In this document: positions 24,591-32,858 of the stretch, piece after piece
Numbering within the stretch: the first letter of the stretch is position 1
Layout of the letters: the number at the start of each line of letters is the position of its first letter
Assembly: GCA_002840845.1 (NCBI GenBank)
Contig: PHCS01000016.1
Coordinates: 1 to 43,675, forward strand
Length of the DNA stretch: 43,675 nucleotides
From: Betaproteobacteria bacterium HGW-Betaproteobacteria-14
Lineage (GTDB): Bacteria > Pseudomonadota > Gammaproteobacteria > Burkholderiales > Rhodocyclaceae
Direction: 5' to 3'
The notes under the pieces: generated by a model
Database searches by the model: none
Told to the model about the DNA's origin: nothing
The model's input: only the letters and a program-made list of their open reading frames with translations
Translations under genes and position numbers: made by a program

Positions 24591-25470
24591 GCGTGACGTG
24601 ATGGATGATCTGCGTCGCTGTAGTTGAAGAACACGGTTTTAGCTCGGTGACGAGCTCGGGCATCTCGGTGGAAGACCCGTCAGCCTCTGAAGTGAAGAGG
24701 TGAATCCACCGCCTCCGTTACAGCTTTGGCTGTGACCCCCACCGGAGAAGTTGTCCGGCTGGCACCGACAGGCATCATGCCTGTCCATGACTCTCCTGGA
24801 TTACGGGAGAGTTTCAAGATGGGCTTCGAGCCTGTCAGTTCCGCGCCATGCTTGCCATGGCACTCAATGGAACAACTTGCCTGATTGGCGCAGTTTGTGG
24901 CGGAGCGGTCCGTCCACGTCCTGGCTGGTCTGGCATTCCCTATTCAGAAATCGCAGCCATCGTGTCCCTTGCGGACATGAACCGAACGTCTCCCGGCACT
25001 GAGCCGATGAGCGCCGCGAAACGGCACCCGGTAGCTCTGGTGGCAGGAGCTTTACATCCCTTGGCGGGCAGGGGCGGTTTCTCTCAAACAGCAGTCTGGC
25101 ATTCGATGTGATTGGATGCCGCACGCGTGCGCCTTGTGGCGAAGCGTGTGACTGAGCTACGGATCCTGTGAGGATGCCGTGGCCTGGACGGAACGGTCGG
25201 GAGGGGAAACATTCCCCTGGAGCCTCTCATCGAGGGTGCTCCTCAACCCATTTTGCTTCGTGCGCTATGAGCGCCGGGCAGCCGTGACGGGTGGCAAGCG
25301 ATGTGATCGCGTTGCCGCTGCCAGCATTCGGAGAAATTCGAATGTTGTGCGCCACTCGATGGACCTTTCTTACCTCAAGCCGACACCCCGCTGAATTTTC
25401 CCACCGCGCGAGATCGCCCGTGCGGCGTTGACCCATTCCTGTCCGGAGCAGACCGCCTCCGGACAACATG
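24591..25470 (+). ncRNA. candidate large structured RNA or very long structured leader
   Basis: About 880 nt without a convincing gene: the short frames have no good ribosome sites or recognisable products. At least 14 stem-loops follow each other: 24641-24656 (AGCTCG-GTGA-CGAGCT, a GNRA loop), 24667-24710 and 24713-24747 (two-level stems), 24767-24785 (8 bp, 3-nt loop), 24790-24812, 24822-24832, 25033-25051, 25098-25120, 25130-25141, 25159-25180, 25202-25218 (7 bp, 3-nt loop), 25277-25322 (GGCAGC/GCTGCC enclosing GGCAA/TTGCC and CGAT/ATCG), 25325-25344 and 25440-25465 (9 bp). A promoter precedes it on this strand. The last hairpin lacks a T tract, so transcription may continue into the 57-residue ORF and integrase. 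Candidate RNAs named for int-alpA gene context exist, as I recall; relation untested. 24813-25030 shows fewer stems. Confidence 0.6.
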
Positions 25471-25487
25471 ACCTTTAGGAGATTGAA

Positions 25488-25661
25488 ATGAACACCCATG
25501 AACGCCTTCCGCTGTACCGCGTCGAGCAGAACTCAGTCGAGCACATCGTCCTCCCCGCCATGTCGTCCGATACGGACGACATGCAGGTGGTTGACCACGA
25601 AGTCGAGGAGATCTTCCTTGAAGCCCCCGACTGGGACGATGCCCAGCCCACCATTCACTGA
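25488..25661 (+). CDS. 57-residue acidic protein upstream of the integrase
   Basis: Not recognised. ATG 25488 follows TTAGGAG with good spacing; the product is acidic in its second half (SDTDD, DHEVEEIF, EAPDWDD) with no Cys and no membrane helix. Its stop lies 12 bases before the integrase ATG, and the integrase ribosome site AAAGGAG directly overlaps its end, so the two are translationally linked. The position suits a DNA mimic, a recombination directionality helper or an anti-toxin-like protein, but nothing in the sequence decides. Confidence 0.65.
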   Translation: MNTHERLPLYRVEQNSVEHIVLPAMSSDTDDMQVVDHEVEEIFLEAPDWDDAQPTIH

Positions 25662-25672
25662 AAGGAGATGAG

Positions 25673-26662
25673 ATGAAAACATCCTTGGCAGAAAGAGTCT
25701 TGCCGGTTGCGTTCTTGACCAGCCTGGACCGAATCCTTGAAGCCAACAATAAACGTCGGGCGTCACACCCTGGCACAGTTTGCTCGCTGGAAACGCGTCG
25801 TGAGCGAAGACTCATTCTCCGGCGCTGCTTCGCTGAGTTGTGGGAGATAGGTTTTCGTCTGAAAAGGCCGGGCGCCTTGGGTGACCGGCACATCCAGGCT
25901 TTGGCCACCCGCTGGTACGAAGAGGGGCTGGTTGTGGCATCGTGGCACAACCGCATCTCGATTCTCCGCACCTTCTCCGAATGGATTCAGAAACCTGGGA
26001 TGGTGCGCGACGTCCAGGATTACTTCCAGGGTATCGACACAACTCGCGTCACCGCGGCCCAGACCAATCGGGCCTGGCAGCCGAACGGTGTCATGCCCGA
26101 GGACGTGATCGAGCAGGCCCGCCAGCTCGATGAGCGTTTGGCGCTCTACCTTGAATTGCAGTTCGAATTCGGACTGCGGGTCAAGGAGTCGATCGAGATG
26201 CGCCCGGCCCACTGCCTGGTTGAGAGCGGCAAGGCCATCGAGATCTACGAGGGCACCAAGGGCGGCCGCCTGCGCCGGGTGGATATTTTGAACGACGATC
26301 AGCGCCGGGTGTTCGACATGGCGCGGGATGTTGCAGCCAGGACGCGCAGCGGCCGGTTGCGATGGAACGACCTCACCTGGCGGCAAGCGCAGCGTCGCTT
26401 CTACTACCAGATGAACAAGCTCGGCATCACCCGCAAGCAGCTGGGCATCACCGCCCACGGCCTTCGCCACGGCTATGCCCAGGATCGTTATCGGGACCTC
26501 ACAGGGCAGCCGCCGCCCCTCATGGTCGGTGAGGGAAAGCTCATCGACCGGGACGCTCATCACCAGGCCGGTATCCAGGTGGCACGGGATCTTGGTCATG
26601 GGCGCCCGGGGGTCAGCACCAGTTATTACGGCACACATGGCCACTCGCTGAGAAAAAGCTGA
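25673..26662 (+). CDS. int: tyrosine integrase of the genomic island
   Basis: 329-residue site-specific recombinase of the 'integrase domain-containing' type, expected to insert and excise the island at tRNA-Glu. An N-terminal SAM-like DNA-binding domain (about 15-130) precedes the catalytic domain: Arg169 in FGLRVKES, Lys196 in GTKGG, H262-GL-R265, His309 in LGHGRPG and Tyr318/319 in STSYYGTHG. All catalytic positions are filled, so it is likely active. AAAGGAG lies five bases before ATG 25673. It is second in an operon with the acidic 57-mer and AlpA. Confidence 0.9.
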   Translation: MKTSLAERVLPVAFLTSLDRILEANNKRRASHPGTVCSLETRRERRLILRRCFAELWEIGFRLKRPGALGDRHIQALATRWYEEGLVVASWHNRISILRTFSEWIQKPGMVRDVQDYFQGIDTTRVTAAQTNRAWQPNGVMPEDVIEQARQLDERLALYLELQFEFGLRVKESIEMRPAHCLVESGKAIEIYEGTKGGRLRRVDILNDDQRRVFDMARDVAARTRSGRLRWNDLTWRQAQRRFYYQMNKLGITRKQLGITAHGLRHGYAQDRYRDLTGQPPPLMVGEGKLIDRDAHHQAGIQVARDLGHGRPGVSTSYYGTHGHSLRKS

Positions 26663-26717
26663 GAGAAAAAAGACTACGACGAGACTAAATGTCAAACTTA
26701 ACCTTGAGGAGTGAAAA

Positions 26718-26930
26718 ATGCAAAACCACCTGAGTCCAAAAAATAGTGAAGATATTCGTTTCGTTCGAATGCCGGAGGTGATGAGGATTACTGGCCTGGG
26801 ACGGAGTACTATCTACAAAATGATAAGAGAGGGCAACTTGCCGCCCCTTACAAAACTCAGTTCCAGAGCCTCGGGTATGTCTTATCCGCAGCTTTTGTGC
26901 TGGGTCCAGAGTCATGCAACCGTCCGCTAG
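26718..26930 (+). CDS. alpA: AlpA-family excisionase/regulator
   Basis: 70-residue MerR-type winged-helix protein. The family core is clear: IRFVRMPEVMRITGLGRSTIYKMIREGNLPP (written here as positions 14-43 in pieces: RMPEV, ITGLGRSTIY, GNLPP). AlpA proteins activate excision or act as recombination directionality factors. The gene begins 55 bases after the integrase stop, with TTGAGGAG about nine bases before the ATG. Confidence 0.88.
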   Translation: MQNHLSPKNSEDIRFVRMPEVMRITGLGRSTIYKMIREGNLPPLTKLSSRASGMSYPQLLCWVQSHATVR

Positions 26931-27120
26931 CTGATGCAAATAACCATGTGCTGGCACAAAGACGGGGCAGGTCAGCACCAAGCAAGGGCGCCAGTATTAT
27001 GTCGCTGGCGCCCGCTCCGCACCTATGCGGTTATGCTCGGAACTAGGAGAGTGTATGCCGCGATCTTTAGGAATGACATCTCTCCTTCAGGTACATCGCG
27101 GCAGATAGATCACTGAAGAT

Positions 27121-27954
27121 TTACTTTGGATCGTGGTTACCAGGACTGCCCAATGAGTTATCTGGGCTCTTTGTAGACGCATGGTCATCTTGCTGGAAGA
27201 CCTCTCCTTTTCGCTTCTTTGATTTCAACTTTTCCAACGTCTCACGAGTACCCTCCGCGACCTTGCCGGCGGACTTCTTGACCGAACCGTAAGCGGAAGC
27301 AGTATGGTCGGCTGTCTTATCAATAACCTCACCAGATTTCCGCTTGAAAGCATCAAACGTGTCACTAACAACGTCGGTGATCTTGTGAGTCACGTCCCCA
27401 AGGTTTTTCCCGAAGACAGCGGCTGCAGACCCGATGTATTTCTTGAATTCATCAATGTTTTTGGAAGTAAGTAGATCTTTGGTTTTATCTATGATGAAAC
27501 GCACCACGGACTTGATCAGTTCTATCCCGATCTCCAGCCCTTTACTTAGCTTCTCAAGCAACTCATCGCGCTCGACATCCGACAATGCACCCCAGCCGTA
27601 ATAAATGGCACCGACTGCAGCGCATGTCATGGCTATAGGATTTGTAAGAGTAGCGGCTGTGGCGGCCGTGGAAATTGCTGCAAGCGTATTGCCGAGAAGT
27701 AGCTGCCCAACAGATATGATGATGACCGGGGTTATGTAGCCAATCCCGAATCCGTACTTTGCCATCTCCAGAACCCTGCCAGTTCGGGATATCGTGGGGT
27801 TCTCGGACCCCTTCATTTCCTCTACGTGCTTGTCGAGGAATTCATTGATATCTGTGGCCATCCCGTAGAGTGCCTTGATGGTCTGAGCCATCGCACTGAG
27901 AACAAAGCCAGCAGCCATAGGGGCGCCAGCTAATGGCAAGGCAGTGACAGGCAT
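27121..27954 (-). CDS. hypothetical membrane protein with amphipathic helical tail
   Basis: Not recognised. 277 residues, started by AGGAGG and ATG 27954. The N-terminal half has hydrophobic segments at about 9-29, 70-92 and 93-120 (ITPVIIISVGQLLLG, AAISTAATAATLTNPIAM); the C-terminal half is charged and helical with repeated K/E/A patterns (FKRKSGEVIDKTADH, VKKSAGKVAEGTRETLEKLK), resembling LEA- or YtxH-like helices that lie on membranes. The C-terminus is polar. It follows a small two-helix membrane protein and the pair is divergent from a WYL regulator, suggesting a regulated two-gene membrane system. Confidence 0.75.
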   Translation of the reverse strand: MPVTALPLAGAPMAAGFVLSAMAQTIKALYGMATDINEFLDKHVEEMKGSENPTISRTGRVLEMAKYGFGIGYITPVIIISVGQLLLGNTLAAISTAATAATLTNPIAMTCAAVGAIYYGWGALSDVERDELLEKLSKGLEIGIELIKSVVRFIIDKTKDLLTSKNIDEFKKYIGSAAAVFGKNLGDVTHKITDVVSDTFDAFKRKSGEVIDKTADHTASAYGSVKKSAGKVAEGTRETLEKLKSKKRKGEVFQQDDHASTKSPDNSLGSPGNHDPK

Positions 27955-28025
27955 GTTTTCCTCCTGATCTGATGATTATTCGACTATATAGTGATTGCTG
28001 GCACTAAGCCCTGAAAAATGACATA

Positions 28026-28214
28026 TTAATGGCCAGACCGCTTTGCGTCGACCTTCCTTGAGACCTTGCGCCAGACAAGAGCGATCGTTAAGAAGCCAAT
28101 CACCAACAGAGCGAACTGCAACAATCCAGCAAGCACTGTGACCCAGACTGAATAGATTCCGAGTTGAACAAACACCAATGCGAGCGCTACAACCATTATG
28201 AAAGTCCAGAACAT
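28026..28214 (-). CDS. small two-helix membrane protein
   Basis: 62 residues, almost entirely two transmembrane helices (about 4-22 and 25-47) followed by a basic tail WRKVSRKVDAKRSGH that should face the cytoplasm. GAAAGGAG precedes ATG 28214. It is upstream of, and probably cotranscribed with, the 277-residue membrane protein (71-base gap). Size and topology would fit a holin-like, toxin-like or accessory effector protein; no family recognised. Confidence 0.65.
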   Translation of the reverse strand: MFWTFIMVVALALVFVQLGIYSVWVTVLAGLLQFALLVIGFLTIALVWRKVSRKVDAKRSGH

Positions 28215-28267
28215 GGCAACTCCTTTCAGATATCAATAAGGCCATGGCGGTCATCATGATTGACGTT

Positions 28268-28286
28268 ACTGACAGGTGGTGTCGTT
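28268..28286. promoter_or_regulatory. weak WYL-operator-like site (GAC-N7-GTCG)
   Basis: ACTGAC-N7-GTCGTT. The right half equals that of the site at 28364 and the 7-base spacer matches the operators at 32802 and 32840; the left half is degenerate. Confidence 0.3.
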
Positions 28287-28363
28287 TTCAAGCGTCCCGG
28301 ACAGTATTTGCATGAGGTAAGGTTGAGTATTTACTTGCGTACAGACTTTTCAGGTTTACAAAC

Positions 28364-28382
28364 AGCGACGCAGCCTGTCGTT
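28364..28382. promoter_or_regulatory. WYL-operator-like site upstream of the first WYL gene
   Basis: AGCGAC-N7-GTCGTT, 62 bp before the WYL ATG and between the divergent genes. The inner five and four bases match TGCGAC-N7-GTCGCA found at the other WYL locus. Confidence 0.45.
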
Positions 28383-28443
28383 TATGACTCCCATAATCAT
28401 TCCCTAGTTATTCGGGCATTGGGGGCCGAAATATAGGTATTTC

Positions 28444-29358
28444 ATGACAACCACAGGCCATGACACCCTCGTTTATCGACTCGCGCAAATGCTGGTCAAG
28501 CTCAACCAGGGAGGCAAGCTTGATCCCCAGGCCCTTGCCGAGGAATTTGGTGTCAACTTGCGCACTATCCAGCGCGATCTTAATGTTCGTTTTGCCTACC
28601 TGCCACTACAGAAGACAGATGGCCGATATCACCTTGATCCTGCCTTTCTCGGCAAGTTAAGCACCCGTGATATTGAGCGCTTTGCCAGCCTTGCCGGTGT
28701 GCGTGGCCTCTTTCCTTCGCTTTCAGACGATTTTCTTCGAGACATCTTCGATGCTCGTATCCAGACTGCCCTACTGGTCAAGGGTCATCACTACGAGGAC
28801 CTGGCGGGTAAAGAAGATGCTTTTCGCCAGCTTGAACTGGCCATAGTCAGTCGCCGCCACGTTACATTCGTCTACAGAAAAGGGGATGGGAACAAGTCCT
28901 ACGCCAGCATTGAACCTTTCAAACTGATGAACCATAAAGGCATCTGGTATTTGGCTGCACGCGATTGCGACAAACTCAAAACATTCGCCTTCACCAAGAT
29001 TGAGCAGCTACGTGTTCTCGATAGTCAGTTCGAACCTGACGCTGACATTGAGAAGAGATTAACTGGGGAAGACGGGATATGGATGGGGGAGGAAAAGAAG
29101 GAGATAGTCCTAAAAATATCTCGTGAGGTCGCAAGCTACTTTAAGCGTCGCAGGTTGATCGCCAATCAGGTAGTTGAGAAGGAACTGGAGGACGGCGGTC
29201 TGATCGTTTCTGCCAAGGTTGGCCATCCCAATCAGGTACTACCAATTGTTCGCTACTGGATACCGCATATCCACATCATCAGTCCGGAGGGGTTGCAGTC
29301 GGAATTGGAGCATGAATTGGCGGAGTACATAAGTCACTCATCCTCAAAACCACTATAA
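28444..29358 (+). CDS. WYL-domain transcriptional regulator 1
   Basis: 304 residues: N-terminal winged helix (about 8-65, FGVNLRTIQRDLN is the recognition helix) and a central WYL domain with the literal motif GIWYLAARD near residue 160, then a WCX-type C-terminal domain. WYL proteins sense nucleic-acid-like ligands and, as BrxR/CapW-type repressors, control phage-defence loci. It is divergent from the two membrane protein genes, which are its likely target together with itself. Start ATG 28444; a second WYL gene lies 1 kb away, so the CBASS operon further right could also be under one of them. Confidence 0.88.
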   Translation: MTTTGHDTLVYRLAQMLVKLNQGGKLDPQALAEEFGVNLRTIQRDLNVRFAYLPLQKTDGRYHLDPAFLGKLSTRDIERFASLAGVRGLFPSLSDDFLRDIFDARIQTALLVKGHHYEDLAGKEDAFRQLELAIVSRRHVTFVYRKGDGNKSYASIEPFKLMNHKGIWYLAARDCDKLKTFAFTKIEQLRVLDSQFEPDADIEKRLTGEDGIWMGEEKKEIVLKISREVASYFKRRRLIANQVVEKELEDGGLIVSAKVGHPNQVLPIVRYWIPHIHIISPEGLQSELEHELAEYISHSSSKPL

Positions 29359-29690
29359 AGAAGCATGAGTACTATTACTGGGCAAACTGTCTCCAACTCG
29401 GCCAAATCGGACAACGTCGTCTGCCTTAATTGATCAGGCCAGGATGTCCCTTTCAACGTCGCGGATCAGGCCCGGCGAACCGCAGGTGAGCCGTCGCACT
29501 GAAACCGCCTGTTAGGCGACGACATCATTTAACTTTCGGGAAAAACCTATTGAGCACAGGAACACACCTAAGCTTTTGACCTAATTTCAATTGGCCACAC
29601 CGGTACGGACGTGGTTGCCCTGGTTCCTAACATCACGCTTGGTGCCGGATGATTAGGGCAATGCGCCATGATCACCAGCACATTCATCAA
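29359..29690. other. intergenic, 332 bp without a recognised feature
   Basis: Between two genes whose 3' ends converge. I see no gene. There is a GTTAGGC motif at about 29511 and an imperfect inverted repeat GTCGTC-t-GCC / GGCGACGAC (about 29417 and 29514), not enough to call an attC or terminator. Confidence 0.4.
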
Positions 29691-30257
29691 CTACCCTACC
29701 GTTGAACGATTCCTTCTGGCAATAACAACGAGTTTCTCCAACTTGGGATACTGGGAAATGGGTTCTGGCTTGCCTAACTTTCTATCTGGGTTGTTTCCGT
29801 CTTTGAACACAAGGGCGCACCCGAATCGCATGTAGCCCTTAACAAACATCTTTTGAAGTTTCTCGATGTCCTTTTGTTCCTTTGATTCCTGGGTGTCGTA
29901 CTTGATTTCACAGGCCCACAGGGCAGGCACACTATTATCTGGTTTTTCTGGATCCAGCTTATCGCCCCAGACGACAACGTCCGGTTTTAAAATGCCGTCT
30001 TCCCAGGCCGGTTCGCACACCACACGGGGCTCCACCCAGCGCACTTCATTATTCATCCAGGTTGCCAAGTTCAAGCCCTCCAACGTAAGAGCAGCGTCCA
30101 ACCTACCCCGAAGCTCTGCCTGAATGTCAATTTCCTGCGGCCAATACCACGGCTTCTCCATCCATGCCTTAGCGAGTTTTTCTACCACTTCATTGATGAT
30201 TTTGAGAACAAGCTCATCATCATCACTCAATCCCATAACTGAGTCATTCTGCGCCAT
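29691..30257 (-). CDS. PD-(D/E)XK-like hypothetical protein
   Basis: 188 residues; a motif set ILKPDVVVWGDK (about residues 88-99) and ALWACEIKYD (about 111-120) matches the D...ExK core of PD-(D/E)XK nucleases, with a preceding helix-rich region and a later basic stretch. Catalytic activity is inferred only. AAGGA precedes ATG 30257, 15 bases after the WYL regulator 2 stop, so it is the last gene of the DUF2779-WYL-nuclease operon. Confidence 0.65.
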   Translation of the reverse strand: MAQNDSVMGLSDDDELVLKIINEVVEKLAKAWMEKPWYWPQEIDIQAELRGRLDAALTLEGLNLATWMNNEVRWVEPRVVCEPAWEDGILKPDVVVWGDKLDPEKPDNSVPALWACEIKYDTQESKEQKDIEKLQKMFVKGYMRFGCALVFKDGNNPDRKLGKPEPISQYPKLEKLVVIARRNRSTVG

Positions 30258-30272
30258 GTCCTTCTTTCCTTC

Positions 30273-31292
30273 CTATCGCAATTGATATTGAGCCGCCATA
30301 TTCTGAACCATTTCCCTAATTCCTTCCATCAACGAAGCCGGCTTCACAACCTCCACCGCATCCCCAAACCCCATCAGCCACCACTCCAGCTGAGGCGTGT
30401 TCGCCACCGTTGCCGTCACCCTAACACGTGTGTCATCGACGGGCGTGATGACCTGATCTTCACTCAACGGCGTTTCGTACAAGTGCTCCGCCGCCGGTTC
30501 GTAGAAGATCGCTTCCAGCTTCACCAGCTTGCCGTCGCCGAAACCGAGCGCCCCCTTGGCGATGTAGCGGTCAATGTCGAAGTCCTTGGGGCGATGCACG
30601 CGCTCGTCCAGGATGTCCGCCGACCTGATGCGGTGCATGGCGAGCAGGAGTGGATCGGCATAGTCGAACAGCGTGGCGACGAGATATGTGATCGCGCCGC
30701 GCTGGATCAGGGCGAGCGGGTGAGCGAGGTATTCCCTGAGTTCGTCCTCGCCCCGCTTCTGGTAGCGAACGACCAGCTGCCGGTCGAAGAGCAGGGCGTC
30801 GCTCACCATCTGTTGCACCCTGGCGTCGATCTTGGGCGGCAGCAGAGGCTGAGCCGGTTGCACGACACGTATCTTGTCGCTCCAGGCCTGGAAGCTGCTG
30901 CCCTTGGGCAGGGTATTGAGGCGCTGGCCGGCCATGCGGAAGTACGGCGCCAATTGCGCGAGCGTGGCATGCGGCAGCAGACCGGCCAGGTATTGCTCGA
31001 TCAGCTTGAAGGCCAGCGCCTCGCCGTTGCCGAGGCTGGGCACATCAAGGGGCACGGCCTCCTTCTTCCAGCTCCAGCCGAAGGGCTTCTCGCGCTCGTC
31101 GGAGAGGAGCGGAAACACTTCGGACAACGAGGCCAAGTCGCGCTCGACGGTGCGCTTGGTCACCTTGAAGCCGTCGGTGGCGAGCCGGTCGCAAATGTCG
31201 CCGGCAGTGATCTTGGCCGGGTAGCGTGGGATCAGCCGCAGCATCTGCCACTGGCGCAGCAGGGTGTCGTGCTTGGTCGGTTCAGCGGCCAT
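30273..31292 (-). CDS. WYL-domain transcriptional regulator 2
   Basis: 339 residues: winged helix at the N-terminus (ITAGDICDRLATDGFKVTKRTVERDLASL, given as positions 28-56), WYL domain around 185-230 (GAITYLVATL in place of the WYL triplet) and a WCX C-terminal domain with WWLMGFGDAVEV. Overall layout is like BrxR/CapW-type defence regulators. It overlaps the DUF2779 gene upstream by 11 bases, and two perfect palindromic operators lie at the head of that operon, so autoregulation and control of the divergent AAA+ gene are likely. Confidence 0.88.
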   Translation of the reverse strand: MAAEPTKHDTLLRQWQMLRLIPRYPAKITAGDICDRLATDGFKVTKRTVERDLASLSEVFPLLSDEREKPFGWSWKKEAVPLDVPSLGNGEALAFKLIEQYLAGLLPHATLAQLAPYFRMAGQRLNTLPKGSSFQAWSDKIRVVQPAQPLLPPKIDARVQQMVSDALLFDRQLVVRYQKRGEDELREYLAHPLALIQRGAITYLVATLFDYADPLLLAMHRIRSADILDERVHRPKDFDIDRYIAKGALGFGDGKLVKLEAIFYEPAAEHLYETPLSEDQVITPVDDTRVRVTATVANTPQLEWWLMGFGDAVEVVKPASLMEGIREMVQNMAAQYQLR

Positions 31293-32763
31293 GGGGATAC
31301 CCTCCGATGTGACGACGGCCTTCGAAGTAGTGGGCGATCTCGACGAGGGCCAAGGTGTCGCGGTAGCAGTAGGCGCGCAGATCCGCGATCAGCGCCAGCC
31401 GGCGCAATTCATCGGTGCGAGGAGAGATGATGTCGCGGTAGGCGTCCTGCGCCCCGCCGCCGTCGCGCACCTCGCCCAAGCCGGTGTAATCGAGTTCCGG
31501 TGCGATGGTGGGCAGCACATCCTTCAGCGACCAGGAGCCCATCATGGCCGGATGATAGTAGTAGTCCTTTGCCAAGGGGTGGAGGTCGAACAGCCGGGTG
31601 ATGATGGCAACGAGTCTGTCTTCCAGGTCGGGAAATCGCTTGCGCAACTGGTTGAGCACAGTGCGCTCGTAGTTCGAATAGACAAGGATGGGGCCTTTGT
31701 CGCCAAGCGCCTCGATCAGGGTTTCAGCAAAGCGGCGCATTGGCGCCTGGCCCTCGGTGTCGAGGAACTCGCGGTGCTCCAACCGGCCGTTCTGATCTTC
31801 GATGTGACAGGACCACTGGAAGGGCAACTGCTCGTAGGGGCGGGTGCCCGGCCAGACGGGCACGGCAAACTGCACCGTCTCGAAGTCCATGTAGTAGCGC
31901 GGATAAGCCAGCGTGGCGAGATCTTTCGCCGCCCCCTCATCCAGTTCGGCCAGACCGCGCCGAGTCACGCGCCAGACGCGCAGATGTCGCTCGGTGCCGA
32001 GCCGATCCTGCGGCACGTCCCGCAGATCCTTGTAGCCTTCCATGCGCAGCCGGCCGGCCAAGGCACCGCCATGGGGCAGGATGGATACCGGGTATTCGGC
32101 CTCAACCGGCTCGCAGTAGTCGAGGAAAGGGCAGTCGTGGGGATCACGGCACTGCTTGCCCACTTCGATGGCCGGCTCCCCGCCGGACAAGGCCTTCTGG
32201 CAGCCAGCGGCCCAAGCCGGCACCTGCTTCATCAGTTCGAGGACTTCCTCGGTGAGGTCGTGGCGGGCGAACAGGCCGCGGTAGTCGCCGCCGCCCGGAT
32301 AGACGAAGGCGTTGTCGACATGCCAGAGCTGGATGGTTTTCAGGGGAAGGCCGGCGCCCTCGATGACCCAGGCCTGGATGGCGACATCGTTCATGTAGTG
32401 CGGCTTCAGGCTGGTGGAAGCCTTGACCTCGACCAGATGGAAACCCTCGCCGCGGCGGCTCAGCACGTCGGCGCGCACGAGCACGCGGCCGTGCTGGAAG
32501 GTCGCTTCGAATAGGGTCATGTCGCCGGCGCGGTTAAGCAGATGGCCGGTCTCCGCCAGGGCGGAGGACAGTTCCCCCTCGAAGCCGATCAGCACGCCTT
32601 CCGGGAACAGCTGGCGGGCGACGGCGCCGACCTCGTGGCCGAACTCGAAGGACTGCTCGGCTCGGTCAGAGAAATGCATCCATCCCGGCCGCTTTACCTC
32701 CAGCCAAAGCCGCCGCGGGCATTGCAGGCCGGACATGACTTTGGATTTGGACAGAAAGTACAT
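31282..32763 (-). CDS. DUF2779 protein: Cas4-like Fe-S nuclease plus DnaQ-like exonuclease
   Basis: 493 residues from ATG 32763 (GAGGAGG six bases upstream; four extra codons upstream are ignored). The N-terminal module has Cys15 in LQCPRRLW and later CRDPHDCPFLDYC (about 205-217), the four-Cys pattern of Cas4/AddB-type iron-sulphur nucleases, with the PD-(D/E)XK core VRADVL ... LVEVKAS between. The C-terminal half carries YYMDFETVQFA (DxE of DnaQ/RNase H-like exonucleases), YSNYERTVL and a final YCYRDTLAL. DUF2779 members have this fusion, but their role is not established. First gene of an operon with WYL 2 and a PD-(D/E)XK-like protein. Confidence 0.85.
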   Translation of the reverse strand: MYFLSKSKVMSGLQCPRRLWLEVKRPGWMHFSDRAEQSFEFGHEVGAVARQLFPEGVLIGFEGELSSALAETGHLLNRAGDMTLFEATFQHGRVLVRADVLSRRGEGFHLVEVKASTSLKPHYMNDVAIQAWVIEGAGLPLKTIQLWHVDNAFVYPGGGDYRGLFARHDLTEEVLELMKQVPAWAAGCQKALSGGEPAIEVGKQCRDPHDCPFLDYCEPVEAEYPVSILPHGGALAGRLRMEGYKDLRDVPQDRLGTERHLRVWRVTRRGLAELDEGAAKDLATLAYPRYYMDFETVQFAVPVWPGTRPYEQLPFQWSCHIEDQNGRLEHREFLDTEGQAPMRRFAETLIEALGDKGPILVYSNYERTVLNQLRKRFPDLEDRLVAIITRLFDLHPLAKDYYYHPAMMGSWSLKDVLPTIAPELDYTGLGEVRDGGGAQDAYRDIISPRTDELRRLALIADLRAYCYRDTLALVEIAHYFEGRRHIGGYPHGR

Positions 32764-32787
32764 GCACCTCCTCACTGTGACGAGCCG

Positions 32788-32793
32788 ATTCTA
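32788..32793 (-). promoter_or_regulatory. -10 element of the DUF2779 operon
   Basis: Minus strand reads TAGAAT (one mismatch to TATAAT), 25 bases before ATG 32763. The expected -35 position lies inside operator 1, so a protein bound there would block this promoter. Confidence 0.5.
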
Positions 32794-32801
32794 GCCCGAC
32801 C

Positions 32802-32820
32802 TGCGACGGATCGCGTCGCA
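32802..32820. promoter_or_regulatory. operator 1, TGCGAC-N7-GTCGCA
   Basis: Perfect 6-bp inverted arms around seven bases, between the divergent DUF2779 and AAA+ genes. Identical arms and spacer length to operator 2; centres are 38 bp apart. Confidence 0.75.
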
Positions 32821-32839
32821 CGGATAGGCGTTCGCCGGC

Positions 32840-32858
32840 TGCGACATGGATTGTCGCA
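32840..32858. promoter_or_regulatory. operator 2, TGCGAC-N7-GTCGCA
   Basis: Second copy of the 19-bp site with a different spacer sequence. A further perfect palindrome TGTCGG-G-CCGACA (32859-32871) follows at once, ending ten bases before the AAA+ ATG. Confidence 0.75.

Noticed and set aside
24751-25124. Short ORFs on both strands inside the hairpin-rich region
   Set aside because: No ribosome sites, no recognisable composition, overlap one another on both strands, and are better explained by the stem-loop structure.
24591-25470. Group II intron or retron
   Set aside because: No domain V of the right length (the AGC...GTT hairpin at 25323-25346 is too short), no GTGYG 5' end at a plausible place, and no reverse transcriptase gene nearby.
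26934-27116. 60-residue ORF after alpA
   Set aside because: Starts within four bases of the alpA stop with no ribosome site; composition is not protein-like and nothing is recognised.
29417-29519. attC site around GTTAGGC
   Set aside because: No RYYYAAC partner at the right distance, and the imperfect inverted repeat lies outside the core motif.
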